Shown: positions 50,853-58,962 of the stretch, one piece after another | Position numbering within the stretch: the stretch's first letter is position 1 | Layout: the number at the start of each line of letters is the position of its first letter | NCBI RefSeq assembly: GCF_013033515.1 | Contig: NZ_WQEG01000001.1 | Coordinates: 682,001-746,000, forward strand | From: Ruegeria sp. HKCCA6707 | Lineage (GTDB): Bacteria > Pseudomonadota > Alphaproteobacteria > Rhodobacterales > Rhodobacteraceae | Direction of reading: 5' to 3' | DNA length: 64,000 nt | Program-made: the position numbers and the translations under genes | Notes under the pieces: model-generated | Database searches by the model: none | What the model saw: only the letters and a program-made list of their open reading frames with translations | Told to the model about the DNA's origin: nothing

Positions 50853-51461
50853 ATGTCAGACAAAAAGAAAACTCTCACGCGTTACAAGCAAGTTCTGGGC
50901 AAACTCAAGAAGCTTCGCGCGGAGATGAACAGTGACTTTGAAAGACTTCGCAAAGAAAACGCGCGCGACTTGCAAAAGTGCAAGAAAGCTACGGATCAGA
51001 AGGATTTGATTGCGATGCTGGCCACCATGGCTGTGGGCCTTAGCAATCTGGCTGTTGCCGCAAAAAAATCTACTAAAGTAACCGGCGCCGAACTCGCAAA
51101 GCTGAACAAAGAAACGCTAAAGGGTTTTGTCGGTAGTAAAGCGGACCAATACGCCCAATTGGTCGGTGGCGCAGTGTCCGACGACGTAAAGGCGGACGGG
51201 AACCTTGTCCTCTTCGCGAAAGCCACACTGAAGGCATGGTCTGATATGAACAAACCTTCGTTTTGGGCGGCGGCTTATGTCGACATCGTGGAAAACAGAA
51301 AATTCAAATGGGATCCGGTTTCTTGGGCGGCCTACGCCAAGAAGATTCAAAAGGAGAGCGACTCCCGTATCACAAGAATACAACTGAAAACTCAGAAAGA
51401 CCTCGATTCTAGGATCAGAAAGTACGAAAAACTAGTTAAGCAGCTCGAGAGAGCCGCGTAA
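50853..51461 (+). CDS. Lysine-rich helical protein, unknown function
   Basis: This is a 202-residue cytoplasmic protein with no signal peptide. It is very lysine-rich and mostly helical, with charged coiled-coil ends (KKTLTRYKQVLGKLKKLRAEM at the start, QKDLDSRIRKYEKLVKQLERAA at the end) and a hydrophobic middle (LIAMLATMAVGLSNLAVAA). The middle could be a buried or membrane-associated hairpin, as in some pore-forming effectors, but this is only a pattern. ATG 50853 is preferred because AGGA lies nine bases upstream; the ATG at 50844 is too close to it. It lies 110 bp after the second caspase-like gene on the same strand. I do not recognise the family. Confidence 0.72.
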   Translation: MSDKKKTLTRYKQVLGKLKKLRAEMNSDFERLRKENARDLQKCKKATDQKDLIAMLATMAVGLSNLAVAAKKSTKVTGAELAKLNKETLKGFVGSKADQYAQLVGGAVSDDVKADGNLVLFAKATLKAWSDMNKPSFWAAAYVDIVENRKFKWDPVSWAAYAKKIQKESDSRITRIQLKTQKDLDSRIRKYEKLVKQLERAA

Positions 51462-51719
51462 AAAACCAGATACCGAACTCGTCAGAGGCGGTATCACTAC
51501 CGTCGGCAAATGGCCCGAAAACTGACTTGGTCAAAGTGGGCTCAGCACCGAACAACGCTGTGTCGTGAACTGGAAGCCACTTTGGAGTGGCGAACGGCGC
51601 GACTGCTCGCCAAGATGGCTTGGATACCGCATCATGTGGCCTGAGGCGACAGCTCAAACTGGCAATCGGATTCGCTAGTTCAGTTTAAACCCGCACCCGC
51701 GTCTGCTGACTATTTCTCG
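51462..51719. other. Intergenic region between converging genes
   Basis: About 260 bp between the lysine-rich protein gene and the transporter permease gene, which converge. No gene or clear terminator was recognised. The 3' ends of both transcripts fall here. Confidence 0.35.
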
Positions 51720-53237
51720 TTATCTCTTACCCGCAACAATCCGGTCCAGGATGAGTGCGCAGAACAGGATCGCAAGACCGGCAAGTATCCCCTGCCCCGC
51801 CGCTGCATATTGCAGAGCTTCCAGCACGTCCTCACCCAATCCTTTTGCGCCGATCAGCGAGGCGACAACCACCATGGCCAGCGACATCAGTATGGTTTGG
51901 TTTACACCGGCCATGATTGTTTTATGCGCCAAGGGCAAGTCAACACGCCAGAGCAAGTAGCGCGGTGTTGCGCCAAAGGCCAAGGCGGCTTCGCGCACGG
52001 TTTCAGGGACCTGCTGCAAGCCAAGCACTGTGAAACGGATCACTGGTGGGCTACCAAATATCATGGTCGCGACCACGCCAGCAGGCTTGCCAGAGCCGAT
52101 AAAGGCCACAACCGGAATCAGGTAGACGAAGGAAGGCATCGACTGCATGAAATCCAAAATGGGCCTCACAATGGCAAACGCACGCGGACGACGCGCGCAG
52201 TAGATACCCAGGGGAATGCCCAAGGTAATCGAGATCAGCGCGGCTGCGCCAAGCAGCGCGATGGTTGTCATCGCTTTTTCCCAGAAATCCAGAAGCCCGA
52301 GATAGGCCAGCGCTGCGCCGGTAAAAATCGCCACGCGGGCGCCAGCCGAAAGGTAGGCCAGCATGATGATCACCATAGCCACTACCGGCCAGGGGGTATC
52401 AACCAGCACAACTTCGATCCAGTCCAGCAGAGTACGCATCCCTAAGGTCAGCCCGTCAAAGAAGCCTCGTCCGGCGGTTTTGGTCCATTCAAACACGGCC
52501 TGCACACCGTCTCCGACATTCAACCGCCAGTCGCGGTTGGTGGGGAAGGTTTTGAGCACAGCCAAAGCATCAGGCTGCGCGAATTTGATCATCGACAAGA
52601 TCACCACCACGAAGGTCAGCGCTGTAGCCACGGCTAGTCGGGTGACCGACCACCCGTGCGCCACGCTCGGGTCAGAGCGCCACCGCGCAAATTGCCCTTC
52701 AAGCGTCCAATTGGCCAGAGATGCGGTAAGAAACTTGACGGCCAACAACAAAACAATGCCGACGGTCAGATAGGTCAAGCCAGTTGAGTCGGCTGTGCGC
52801 GCGGCCTCTTGCGCGCCGGCCAAGGCCCCTTCCAAGGATTCTGCTGCACGTTTCAGCGAATCCAGCGACGCAGCTCCAGATTGCTCTGCTGCGGTGATCT
52901 GTTGGCGTCGAAGCTCCAACGTTTGCTCGATTTGTTCCGCGCGCTCGCGAAACTCGCGCCCGAGATCTCCGAACAAGCCCAGCCCGATCTGGATATAGGC
53001 TAGTGTTTCCAACACCAGAAATCCCAAGAACCATGACCATAGCCCCCGTGCGCCGAACCAGATCGGTCCGAGGATCGCCGCTGCCTTGTTCAGCGTAAAG
53101 CGATAGCCTGGCGCCTGCATCATGTAGGAGAAGGTCTTTTGGTAATATGACTGTTCCTGCCCCACGAAATCTCCGATCAGCCCATTTAGGCGGTCGGCGG
53201 TTTCCGGCTGGATCTGTTGGACATCAACATGTTTCAT
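51720..53237 (-). CDS. Glycine-betaine/choline ABC transporter permease with N-terminal extension (ProW-like)
   Basis: This is a 505-residue permease. The C-terminal ~230 residues are a standard ProW/OpuAB-type permease with the EAA loop (ALAFGATPRYLLWRVDLPLAHKTI). In front of it is an extension of more than 200 residues: a membrane segment (LILGPIWFGARGLWSWFLGFL), a predicted coiled coil of about 55 residues (REFRERAEQIEQTLELRRQQITAAEQ...EGALAGAQEAART), and further membrane helices. The extension is unusual for this family; it may aid dimer assembly or sensing. ATG at 53237; the ORF could start at 53273. Confidence 0.9.
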   Translation of the reverse strand: MKHVDVQQIQPETADRLNGLIGDFVGQEQSYYQKTFSYMMQAPGYRFTLNKAAAILGPIWFGARGLWSWFLGFLVLETLAYIQIGLGLFGDLGREFRERAEQIEQTLELRRQQITAAEQSGAASLDSLKRAAESLEGALAGAQEAARTADSTGLTYLTVGIVLLLAVKFLTASLANWTLEGQFARWRSDPSVAHGWSVTRLAVATALTFVVVILSMIKFAQPDALAVLKTFPTNRDWRLNVGDGVQAVFEWTKTAGRGFFDGLTLGMRTLLDWIEVVLVDTPWPVVAMVIIMLAYLSAGARVAIFTGAALAYLGLLDFWEKAMTTIALLGAAALISITLGIPLGIYCARRPRAFAIVRPILDFMQSMPSFVYLIPVVAFIGSGKPAGVVATMIFGSPPVIRFTVLGLQQVPETVREAALAFGATPRYLLWRVDLPLAHKTIMAGVNQTILMSLAMVVVASLIGAKGLGEDVLEALQYAAAGQGILAGLAILFCALILDRIVAGKR

Positions 53238-53247
53238 AACGGTCCCC

Positions 53248-54297
53248 TTATGCCTGGCTGTCCTGGATCGCACGGATTAAGCCCGCACGATTGATCACGC
53301 CTACGGTCTTGCCGTCCTGTGTCACCGCCACTACGCCGTGGCCATCCACGCAGAGGTTCATTAGATCAGACAAATCCATATCCGGATGGGCTTCTTTTGC
53401 GTCCTGGGGCACCTCTCCATGATGTGCTTCGAACTCGTCGACGGGTTTCATAACGGCATGGGCGAAGATCATATTGAGCTTGGAAATCCCGGCTACGAAG
53501 TCGGCAACATAGTCATCGGCAGGATTGAGGATGATCTCTTCGGGTGTTCCGATTTGAACAATGCGCCCATCCTTCATTATCGCGATCCGGTGGCCAATGC
53601 GGATCGCTTCGTCCAGGTCATGAGTGATGAACATCGTGGTCTTGTTCAACTTGTGGCTCAGATCCATGAACTGATCCTGCAACTGTTTGCGGATCAGAGG
53701 GTCAAGAGCCGAAAACGGTTCGTCCATCAGCAAAACCTCTGGATCGGCGGCGATCGCGCGAGCGAGGCCGACACGCTGCTGCATCCCGCCCGACAGCTCA
53801 TGTGCGTATTTGTCTTCCCAGCCGTTCAGCTCAACCAGTTCCAGCACGCGATCCGCCTCTTCCCAACGGCGGGCCTTGCCGGTGCCGCGGATTTCTAGCG
53901 GCATCGCTACATTGTCGCGCACTGTCCGGTGCGGCATCAGGCCAAAGTTCTGAAACACCATGGCGACGCGACGGTTGCGCAGATCTCGCAGGCCTTCATC
54001 ATTCAGGCCCATCACATCCTCACCATCCAGATAGATATGGCCGTCTGTAGGCTCCAGCAGACGGTTTACATGGCGCACAAGGGTTGATTTTCCCGACCCC
54101 GACAGGCCCATGACGCAAAACAGCTCACCTCGTTCGATCTCGAAACTGGCATCAGCCACACCTACAACGCAGTTGAAGCGTTCCAAGACCTCGGCCTTAC
54201 TCAGCCCCTCACTATGGATGGCGTTCAAAGCTTCTTGCGAGCGCTCGCCGAACACTTTCCACACGCCTTTTGCGTCGATTGCGATTTGCGCTGTCAT
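53248..54297 (-). CDS. Glycine-betaine/choline ABC transporter ATP-binding protein (ProV-like)
   Basis: This is a 349-residue ATPase with Walker A GLSGSGKST, signature LSGGMQQRVGLARA, Walker B VLLMDEPFSALDP, and the switch histidine in FITHDLDEA. The N-terminal extension GVWKVFGERSQEALNAIHSEGLSKAEVLERF is typical of ProV/OpuAA. The C-terminal region has a single partial CBS-like segment (MNLCVDGHGVVAVTQDGKTVGVINRAGLIRAI) rather than two full ones. It lies 10 bp before the permease and 58 bp after the binding-protein gene. Confidence 0.96.
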   Translation of the reverse strand: MTAQIAIDAKGVWKVFGERSQEALNAIHSEGLSKAEVLERFNCVVGVADASFEIERGELFCVMGLSGSGKSTLVRHVNRLLEPTDGHIYLDGEDVMGLNDEGLRDLRNRRVAMVFQNFGLMPHRTVRDNVAMPLEIRGTGKARRWEEADRVLELVELNGWEDKYAHELSGGMQQRVGLARAIAADPEVLLMDEPFSALDPLIRKQLQDQFMDLSHKLNKTTMFITHDLDEAIRIGHRIAIMKDGRIVQIGTPEEIILNPADDYVADFVAGISKLNMIFAHAVMKPVDEFEAHHGEVPQDAKEAHPDMDLSDLMNLCVDGHGVVAVTQDGKTVGVINRAGLIRAIQDSQA

Positions 54298-54324
54298 TTT
54301 GGCCCCATCGGAATTGAGTTGGAT

Positions 54325-54349
54325 CGCGCCCCCGGCACCCAGGGGCGCG
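54325..54349 (-). other. Stem-loop between binding-protein and ATPase genes
   Basis: CGCGCCCC and GGGGCGCG form an 8-bp stem around a nine-base loop, right after the binding-protein stop in the minus-strand transcript. It has the same position and form as the hairpin at 43456-43481 and probably protects the upstream binding-protein message. Confidence 0.7.
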
Positions 54350-54355
54350 CAGGTT

Positions 54356-55324
54356 TTAGTTGGTGGTCAGACCCAACCAGCTGTCGACGGTATCGCCATT
54401 GGCGGCTATCCATTCAGCTACGACCTCATCCGTGTCGCGGCCTTTGACCACGACCTCATAGGTCAAGCCGCTGAGTTCACCCGCATCCATGTCGATATTG
54501 GCCAGGAACGACGCTGCTGCCGGGTTGCGCTGATCCAGCGATTTGGAATGTGCAACGGTCACGGTCTTGACCGGCTCACCCGTGCTGACATGAGACTTGT
54601 TGTACCAATCCGCATCCTGATCGGGCTGCACCATCTTGTAAGTGGCCGCATCATGCTCGGGTTCTTCCAGAATGGTCACGTCATACAAGGCGTGTACGTA
54701 GTGTGGCGCATAACAATAGAAGGCCGCACCTTTCTTCTGGTCGATCTGATCTTTCAGACGCGAATAGAACACAGTTTCGTCCTCGGTGGTCGGTGTTAGA
54801 AAGGTCTCAATACCGTAGTCCCGCACACGCACCTTGAAGGTGTTGGTCGAAGCCCAGCCCGAGGCACCAACCCAGACTTCGCCCATGCCGTCACCATCCG
54901 AGTCGAATAGCTCTTGTGCGACCGGTGTCGCCAGATCGTAGATCGAGCGGATGTTGTGATCCTCGACCATGTAGTTCGGCACGCAGATCCCGGCACGGCC
55001 TTCGTAGCTGCCAGCAGACAGACCCACGGTACCTTTTTGGTCGACATATTCATCGGTAAAGGACGACTGGTTCGGCAACCAGACATCCGGATGCACGTCG
55101 ATGTCACCACGCCCGCCATCCATGGCAGCAAAGATCACTGCGTTCGCGCCGGGAGCATAGCCGACTTCACCACCAAGACGAGTTTCGATGACCTGCCCGA
55201 TCACGCGGCTCATGATCTTGGCGCCGGGCCAGCTGGGTTCGCCCACCATGACCTTGTCCTGTGCCATTGCCGTCGTCGCACCCATGGCCAGAGCCAAGAT
55301 TGCTGTAAGCTTTAGTGTTTTCAT
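54356..55324 (-). CDS. Quaternary-amine ABC transporter substrate-binding protein (OpuAC-like)
   Basis: This is a 322-residue periplasmic binding protein with a signal peptide (MKTLKLTAILALAMGATTAMA). The body matches OpuAC/ProX-type receptors: KVMVGEPSWPGAKIMSRVIGQVIETRLGG, RGDIDVHPDVWLPNQ, and WVGASGWASTNTFKVRVRDY, where Trp residues would build the aromatic cage for a trimethylammonium group. Betaine, choline, carnitine or a dimethylsulfonio compound are all possible ligands. The ATG is 55324; an in-frame ATG 12 residues upstream is not preferred. It follows the GcvT fusion gene by 36 bp. Confidence 0.92.
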   Translation of the reverse strand: MKTLKLTAILALAMGATTAMAQDKVMVGEPSWPGAKIMSRVIGQVIETRLGGEVGYAPGANAVIFAAMDGGRGDIDVHPDVWLPNQSSFTDEYVDQKGTVGLSAGSYEGRAGICVPNYMVEDHNIRSIYDLATPVAQELFDSDGDGMGEVWVGASGWASTNTFKVRVRDYGIETFLTPTTEDETVFYSRLKDQIDQKKGAAFYCYAPHYVHALYDVTILEEPEHDAATYKMVQPDQDADWYNKSHVSTGEPVKTVTVAHSKSLDQRNPAAASFLANIDMDAGELSGLTYEVVVKGRDTDEVVAEWIAANGDTVDSWLGLTTN

Positions 55325-55359
55325 ATCGTTTCTCCCGTTGCGTAGAGTTATTTGCGCCA

Positions 55360-57681
55360 TCAGGCGCGCGCCCGCTTGCGTTGCGGGTCGATGAATGGAA
55401 TGTCCGTGACGGTGGCCCGCAGGCGTTTCATCCGCCCGTCGAGTTGACCGACCTCCAGTTGAGTGCTGTTCTCCGCTTGTTCGACCGAAAGCCGCGCCAT
55501 GGCGATCGCGTGTTCCAGCATCGGCGAGCGCGTAGCCGAAGTGACCAGGCCCACTTGCCGTTCACCTGCATAGACTGGGGCCCCATGGGCGGGCACGTCG
55601 TCACATCCAATCAGCAGTCCTTTGAGCACCCGGCGCGCATCGCGCGCATTGCGTTCCAGTGCCGCTTTCCCGGTGAATTCGGACTTGGTCAGATCGACCG
55701 CAAAACCCAAACCGGCCTCAAACGCATCGACGCCCGGCGCGAATTCCGCGTTGGCCGCGGCCAGCCCTGCTTCGATCCGAATGATGTCGAGGGCGGCCGA
55801 ACCCATTGGGGTGATCCCGAACTCCTCCCCGGCGGCCACAACTGCGTCCCAGATGGCAACGGCGTCGGATTTGGAACAGAAAATTTCGTACCCCAATTCA
55901 CCGGTATACCCCGAGCGCGACAGCATAAAAGGCTCGCCCTCACGGTCGTTCAAACGAGCGACAGTGACACCGAACCATTTCAGATGATCCAAACTGGGGA
56001 CATGTGGCTGAGTAAAGGCAATCTTGCGCAGAAGGTCGCGCGACTTCGGTCCTTGGATCGAGAGGTTCGGCATCGCCCCACACAGCGCATGCACCCTCAC
56101 TTGCAGATCGCGCGCATCGGCCAGTTCTTGCAAAGCCCGGCCACTTTCCTCGGACCCGCAGCACCAGCGGAATATCTCGGGCGCAAGGCGGAACAGTGTG
56201 CCATCGTCGATGACCGAACCGCTTTCGTCGCACATCAGCGTGTAAGACCCGCGCCAAACCGGCAGTTTTGCTACATTGCGCGTTGTCGCCAACTGCATCA
56301 AAGCCTCGGCATCGGGGCCGACAACGTCAAATTTGCGTAAGCCACTCATGTCCTGAATAGTCACCGCCTGACGGCAAGCCCAATATTCACCCAATGTGCC
56401 ATAGGCCGGATAGCTGACCGGTGCCCACAGATCGCGCGCCGGGGCAAAATGCTGGGTGAGAGGTGACAAACGGTCGTGAAAGGCAGACTCCTGACTGATC
56501 GACATGGGCGCGTCTTCCTTTTCGCGATAGGCAACCGCTCTGCGGATGGGCGTTTCGGGTCGGTAGATGCGCACATGCACATCGGTCGGATTCCAGCCGT
56601 TAATGGGATCGATATCGTCAGGACAGGCGGTCGAAACGCAAACCAGGTCCTCCAGAGCGCGCAAAGCGACGTAGTCTCCGGCGCGCGAATGGGATTCTTC
56701 GGTCAAAATGTGATGGGTCTTGGGATCGATCCAAGTGCTCCAGAAGAAATTGATTGCGGGCCACGCGGTTCGGCGCGCCACACCGTAAGGGGCCAGAGCG
56801 TTCGACATGTTATCGGAGCAATTCAGATGCCCGGGAAACCCGCGTTCTTCATAACCGCGCGCGGTGCAGGCCAAACCAAATGTGTCATGCCGCCCACATG
56901 TGTCTTGTACCACGTTCAGCAACGGGCGCATCTCGCGATCAAAGAACTTGTCTAATAAGCCGGGGATGGGATAAGAGCGCCGAACCATCGACCGGGTCGC
57001 GGTCGAGTCGATCATCCACTCTTGTCCCTGATCCAACCCAATGGCTCGCAGAGCCATAAAGTCGGAACATTGCTGACCCTCAACATCGATGATTTGAACA
57101 AATTCGCCGGCCTTCAACTCATAGGCCTGCGCGCTGCCGCGCTGTACCGTAAATTCGTCGCGCGTATCACCGAGCAAGGGTGGCAGATGCGGCTCTTTGG
57201 TCATCGCCGACTTGTGCAGGACCGTGATGTTCCCAGTCGCACTGCCGTCAACAAACCCGGCAACCCCGGTGGGACGGATCACCCAGACCGTAACCGCGTC
57301 GCCAGTTCGGAGAATCAACGGCTCGGTCCCACGGTCGAGCCGGTGACAAGGAACCTGCCGATCTCCACCCTGCGCCTCAATCCAAGCCAGAAACCGTGTA
57401 CCGTCAAAATCGCCCCATTTGACCACCCCGGTTTTCGACAAATTCAACGCAGTCAATCCCGGTCGCCCATCTTGGGTAAGGGCCACAACTTCCAGTGCCT
57501 GCTCTGGGCCAAACCCTTCTATCGACAGCAAATCTCCTGACTGCAAAACCAGTCGGACAGCCTCTCGCGGGGCAAGGATGTAGGTGCGGGAATCAGACGC
57601 TTTTTGGAATCCGGGGAAATGGCGGCCAGGGCCATCAAACCCGGTGTTTGTGAACTTATGTAAGACAGATGACCCCAGCAT
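55360..57681 (-). CDS. DUF1989 - GcvT (aminomethyltransferase) fusion protein
   Basis: This 773-residue protein has two parts. The N-terminal ~370 residues carry DUF1989-type urea-carboxylase-associated segments (a first half-like block ~30-160, then FVQIIDVEGQQCSDFMALRAIG and LACTARGYEERGFPGHLNCSDNMSNAL). The C-terminal ~400 residues are a GcvT-like tetrahydrofolate aminomethyltransferase (VRGSYTLM-type WRGSYTLMCDESGSVIDDGTLFRLA, SRSGYTGELGYEIF, MGSAALDIIRIEAGL, LVDLTKSEFTGKAALE). Fusions of this type occur near betaine transporters in marine bacteria, suggesting demethylation of an N-methyl compound (inference). The start is 57681; it diverges from a LacI gene. Confidence 0.86.
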   Translation of the reverse strand: MLGSSVLHKFTNTGFDGPGRHFPGFQKASDSRTYILAPREAVRLVLQSGDLLSIEGFGPEQALEVVALTQDGRPGLTALNLSKTGVVKWGDFDGTRFLAWIEAQGGDRQVPCHRLDRGTEPLILRTGDAVTVWVIRPTGVAGFVDGSATGNITVLHKSAMTKEPHLPPLLGDTRDEFTVQRGSAQAYELKAGEFVQIIDVEGQQCSDFMALRAIGLDQGQEWMIDSTATRSMVRRSYPIPGLLDKFFDREMRPLLNVVQDTCGRHDTFGLACTARGYEERGFPGHLNCSDNMSNALAPYGVARRTAWPAINFFWSTWIDPKTHHILTEESHSRAGDYVALRALEDLVCVSTACPDDIDPINGWNPTDVHVRIYRPETPIRRAVAYREKEDAPMSISQESAFHDRLSPLTQHFAPARDLWAPVSYPAYGTLGEYWACRQAVTIQDMSGLRKFDVVGPDAEALMQLATTRNVAKLPVWRGSYTLMCDESGSVIDDGTLFRLAPEIFRWCCGSEESGRALQELADARDLQVRVHALCGAMPNLSIQGPKSRDLLRKIAFTQPHVPSLDHLKWFGVTVARLNDREGEPFMLSRSGYTGELGYEIFCSKSDAVAIWDAVVAAGEEFGITPMGSAALDIIRIEAGLAAANAEFAPGVDAFEAGLGFAVDLTKSEFTGKAALERNARDARRVLKGLLIGCDDVPAHGAPVYAGERQVGLVTSATRSPMLEHAIAMARLSVEQAENSTQLEVGQLDGRMKRLRATVTDIPFIDPQRKRARA

Positions 57682-57702
57682 ATCCGTATCGGATTCCCAA
57701 AA

Positions 57703-57716
57703 TGTAACTAGTTACA
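57703..57716. promoter_or_regulatory. Palindromic operator 1 (LacI-type)
   Basis: TGTAACTAGTTACA is a perfect 14-bp palindrome between the DUF1989-GcvT gene and lacI-type gene. A near-identical site lies 22 bp away, about two helical turns. It is very likely the binding site of the adjacent LacI protein. Confidence 0.78.
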
Positions 57717-57724
57717 GAGGTTGC

Positions 57725-57738
57725 TGAAACTAGTTACA
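57725..57738. promoter_or_regulatory. Palindromic operator 2 (LacI-type)
   Basis: TGAAACTAGTTACA is the same palindrome as at 57703 with one changed base (A for T). Two phased sites in a 107-bp divergent region fit cooperative repression of both flanking genes. Confidence 0.72.
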
Positions 57739-57788
57739 TATGTCAACTCTTTCCTCAGAAGCCCGCCAAACGGACATGAATCCTCTCG

Positions 57789-58814
57789 ATGAAAAAAACC
57801 CCAGAGCCCAAAAAACGCGCAAATCTCAGAGATGTGGCTAAAGCTGCTGGCGTATCTGTCGCCACAGTCTCGCGGGTTTTGAACGAACCGGCTGTCGTAA
57901 AGAAAGACACTTTGGAAAAAGTTCAGACCGCCATTGCGGATCTGAAATTTGTACCAAGTGCCGCCGCTCGTGCGATCAATTCAGGCCGTACCCGGTTTGT
58001 CGGAGCATTGGTTCCCACTCTGGACAATGCAATCTTTGCCCGGTTTCTTGCCGCGTTAGAGCGCAAACTGTCAGACCACCAATTATCTCTGATCGTGGCG
58101 ACCACCGAGGCAGATCTGGACATCGAAGCCGAAAAAGCCAAAAGCCTAGTGGATATCGGCGCAGAAGGCTTGATCGTCACAGGAGTCACGCACAGCCCTG
58201 CATTTCACGATCTGATCGAACGCACAATGATGCCAACGATCATTACGTCATTCTTTGATCCTGAAAACCCGCTGCCGACGATCGGATACGACAACGCGGC
58301 GGCGGCACAACTTGCATTACAGCATCTTAACGATCTCGGTCATCGTAACATAGCGGTCGTACATGGCCCCGTTCATAACAATGACCGCACGCGTGCCCGT
58401 CTTGCCGGTCTCAAAGACTTTCCATTCACCGGAGAGCTTACAACCTTCGAAACCGAGATCAGTCACCAAGGCGGTGCTGACGTAGCACATAAGTTGAGCA
58501 ATCTTGACACGAAGCCGGACGCTATTTTGTGCCTGTCCGACGTTGTTGCGCTGGGTATTTTGCTTGGCTTTCAAGCCCAAGAAATCGCTGTACCGGATCA
58601 GATTTCCATGGTGGGTGTTGACGATCTTCCGACGTCGTCTGTGTCAGTTCCACCCCTTACCAGCGTACATTTACCGGTTTCTCAAATGGGAGAACGCGTC
58701 GCAGACGCGCTGGCACATTGGATCACGGCACAACAGCCGCCAGAACCAGAAAGACTCGATGCATATATTGTCGTCAGGAATTCCACAAAAAGTGCTGACA
58801 AAAGCTCAACTTAA
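57789..58814 (+). CDS. LacI family transcriptional repressor
   Basis: This is a 341-residue LacI/PurR-type regulator. The N-terminal helix-turn-helix is textbook (NLRDVAKAAGVSVATVSRVLNEPAVVKKDTLEKV) with the hinge near AARAINSGRTRFVG, followed by a periplasmic-binding-like effector domain. It diverges from the DUF1989-GcvT/transporter operon and probably represses it through the two palindromes in between. The inducer may be the transported quaternary amine or a breakdown product (inference). Confidence 0.95.
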   Translation: MKKTPEPKKRANLRDVAKAAGVSVATVSRVLNEPAVVKKDTLEKVQTAIADLKFVPSAAARAINSGRTRFVGALVPTLDNAIFARFLAALERKLSDHQLSLIVATTEADLDIEAEKAKSLVDIGAEGLIVTGVTHSPAFHDLIERTMMPTIITSFFDPENPLPTIGYDNAAAAQLALQHLNDLGHRNIAVVHGPVHNNDRTRARLAGLKDFPFTGELTTFETEISHQGGADVAHKLSNLDTKPDAILCLSDVVALGILLGFQAQEIAVPDQISMVGVDDLPTSSVSVPPLTSVHLPVSQMGERVADALAHWITAQQPPEPERLDAYIVVRNSTKSADKSST

Positions 58815-58962
58815 GCGAGATCATCTCATGATCCCTGGCGGAAACGCGCGGTCTCGGCAATCGCGATGAACACCACGCAACGGTTGCATTGCAAGGTTTG
58901 CGGTTACCGGAAAACCAATAGCTCGTGCCAATAGCTGCTTAGAAAACCAGATCGGCAAAGCT

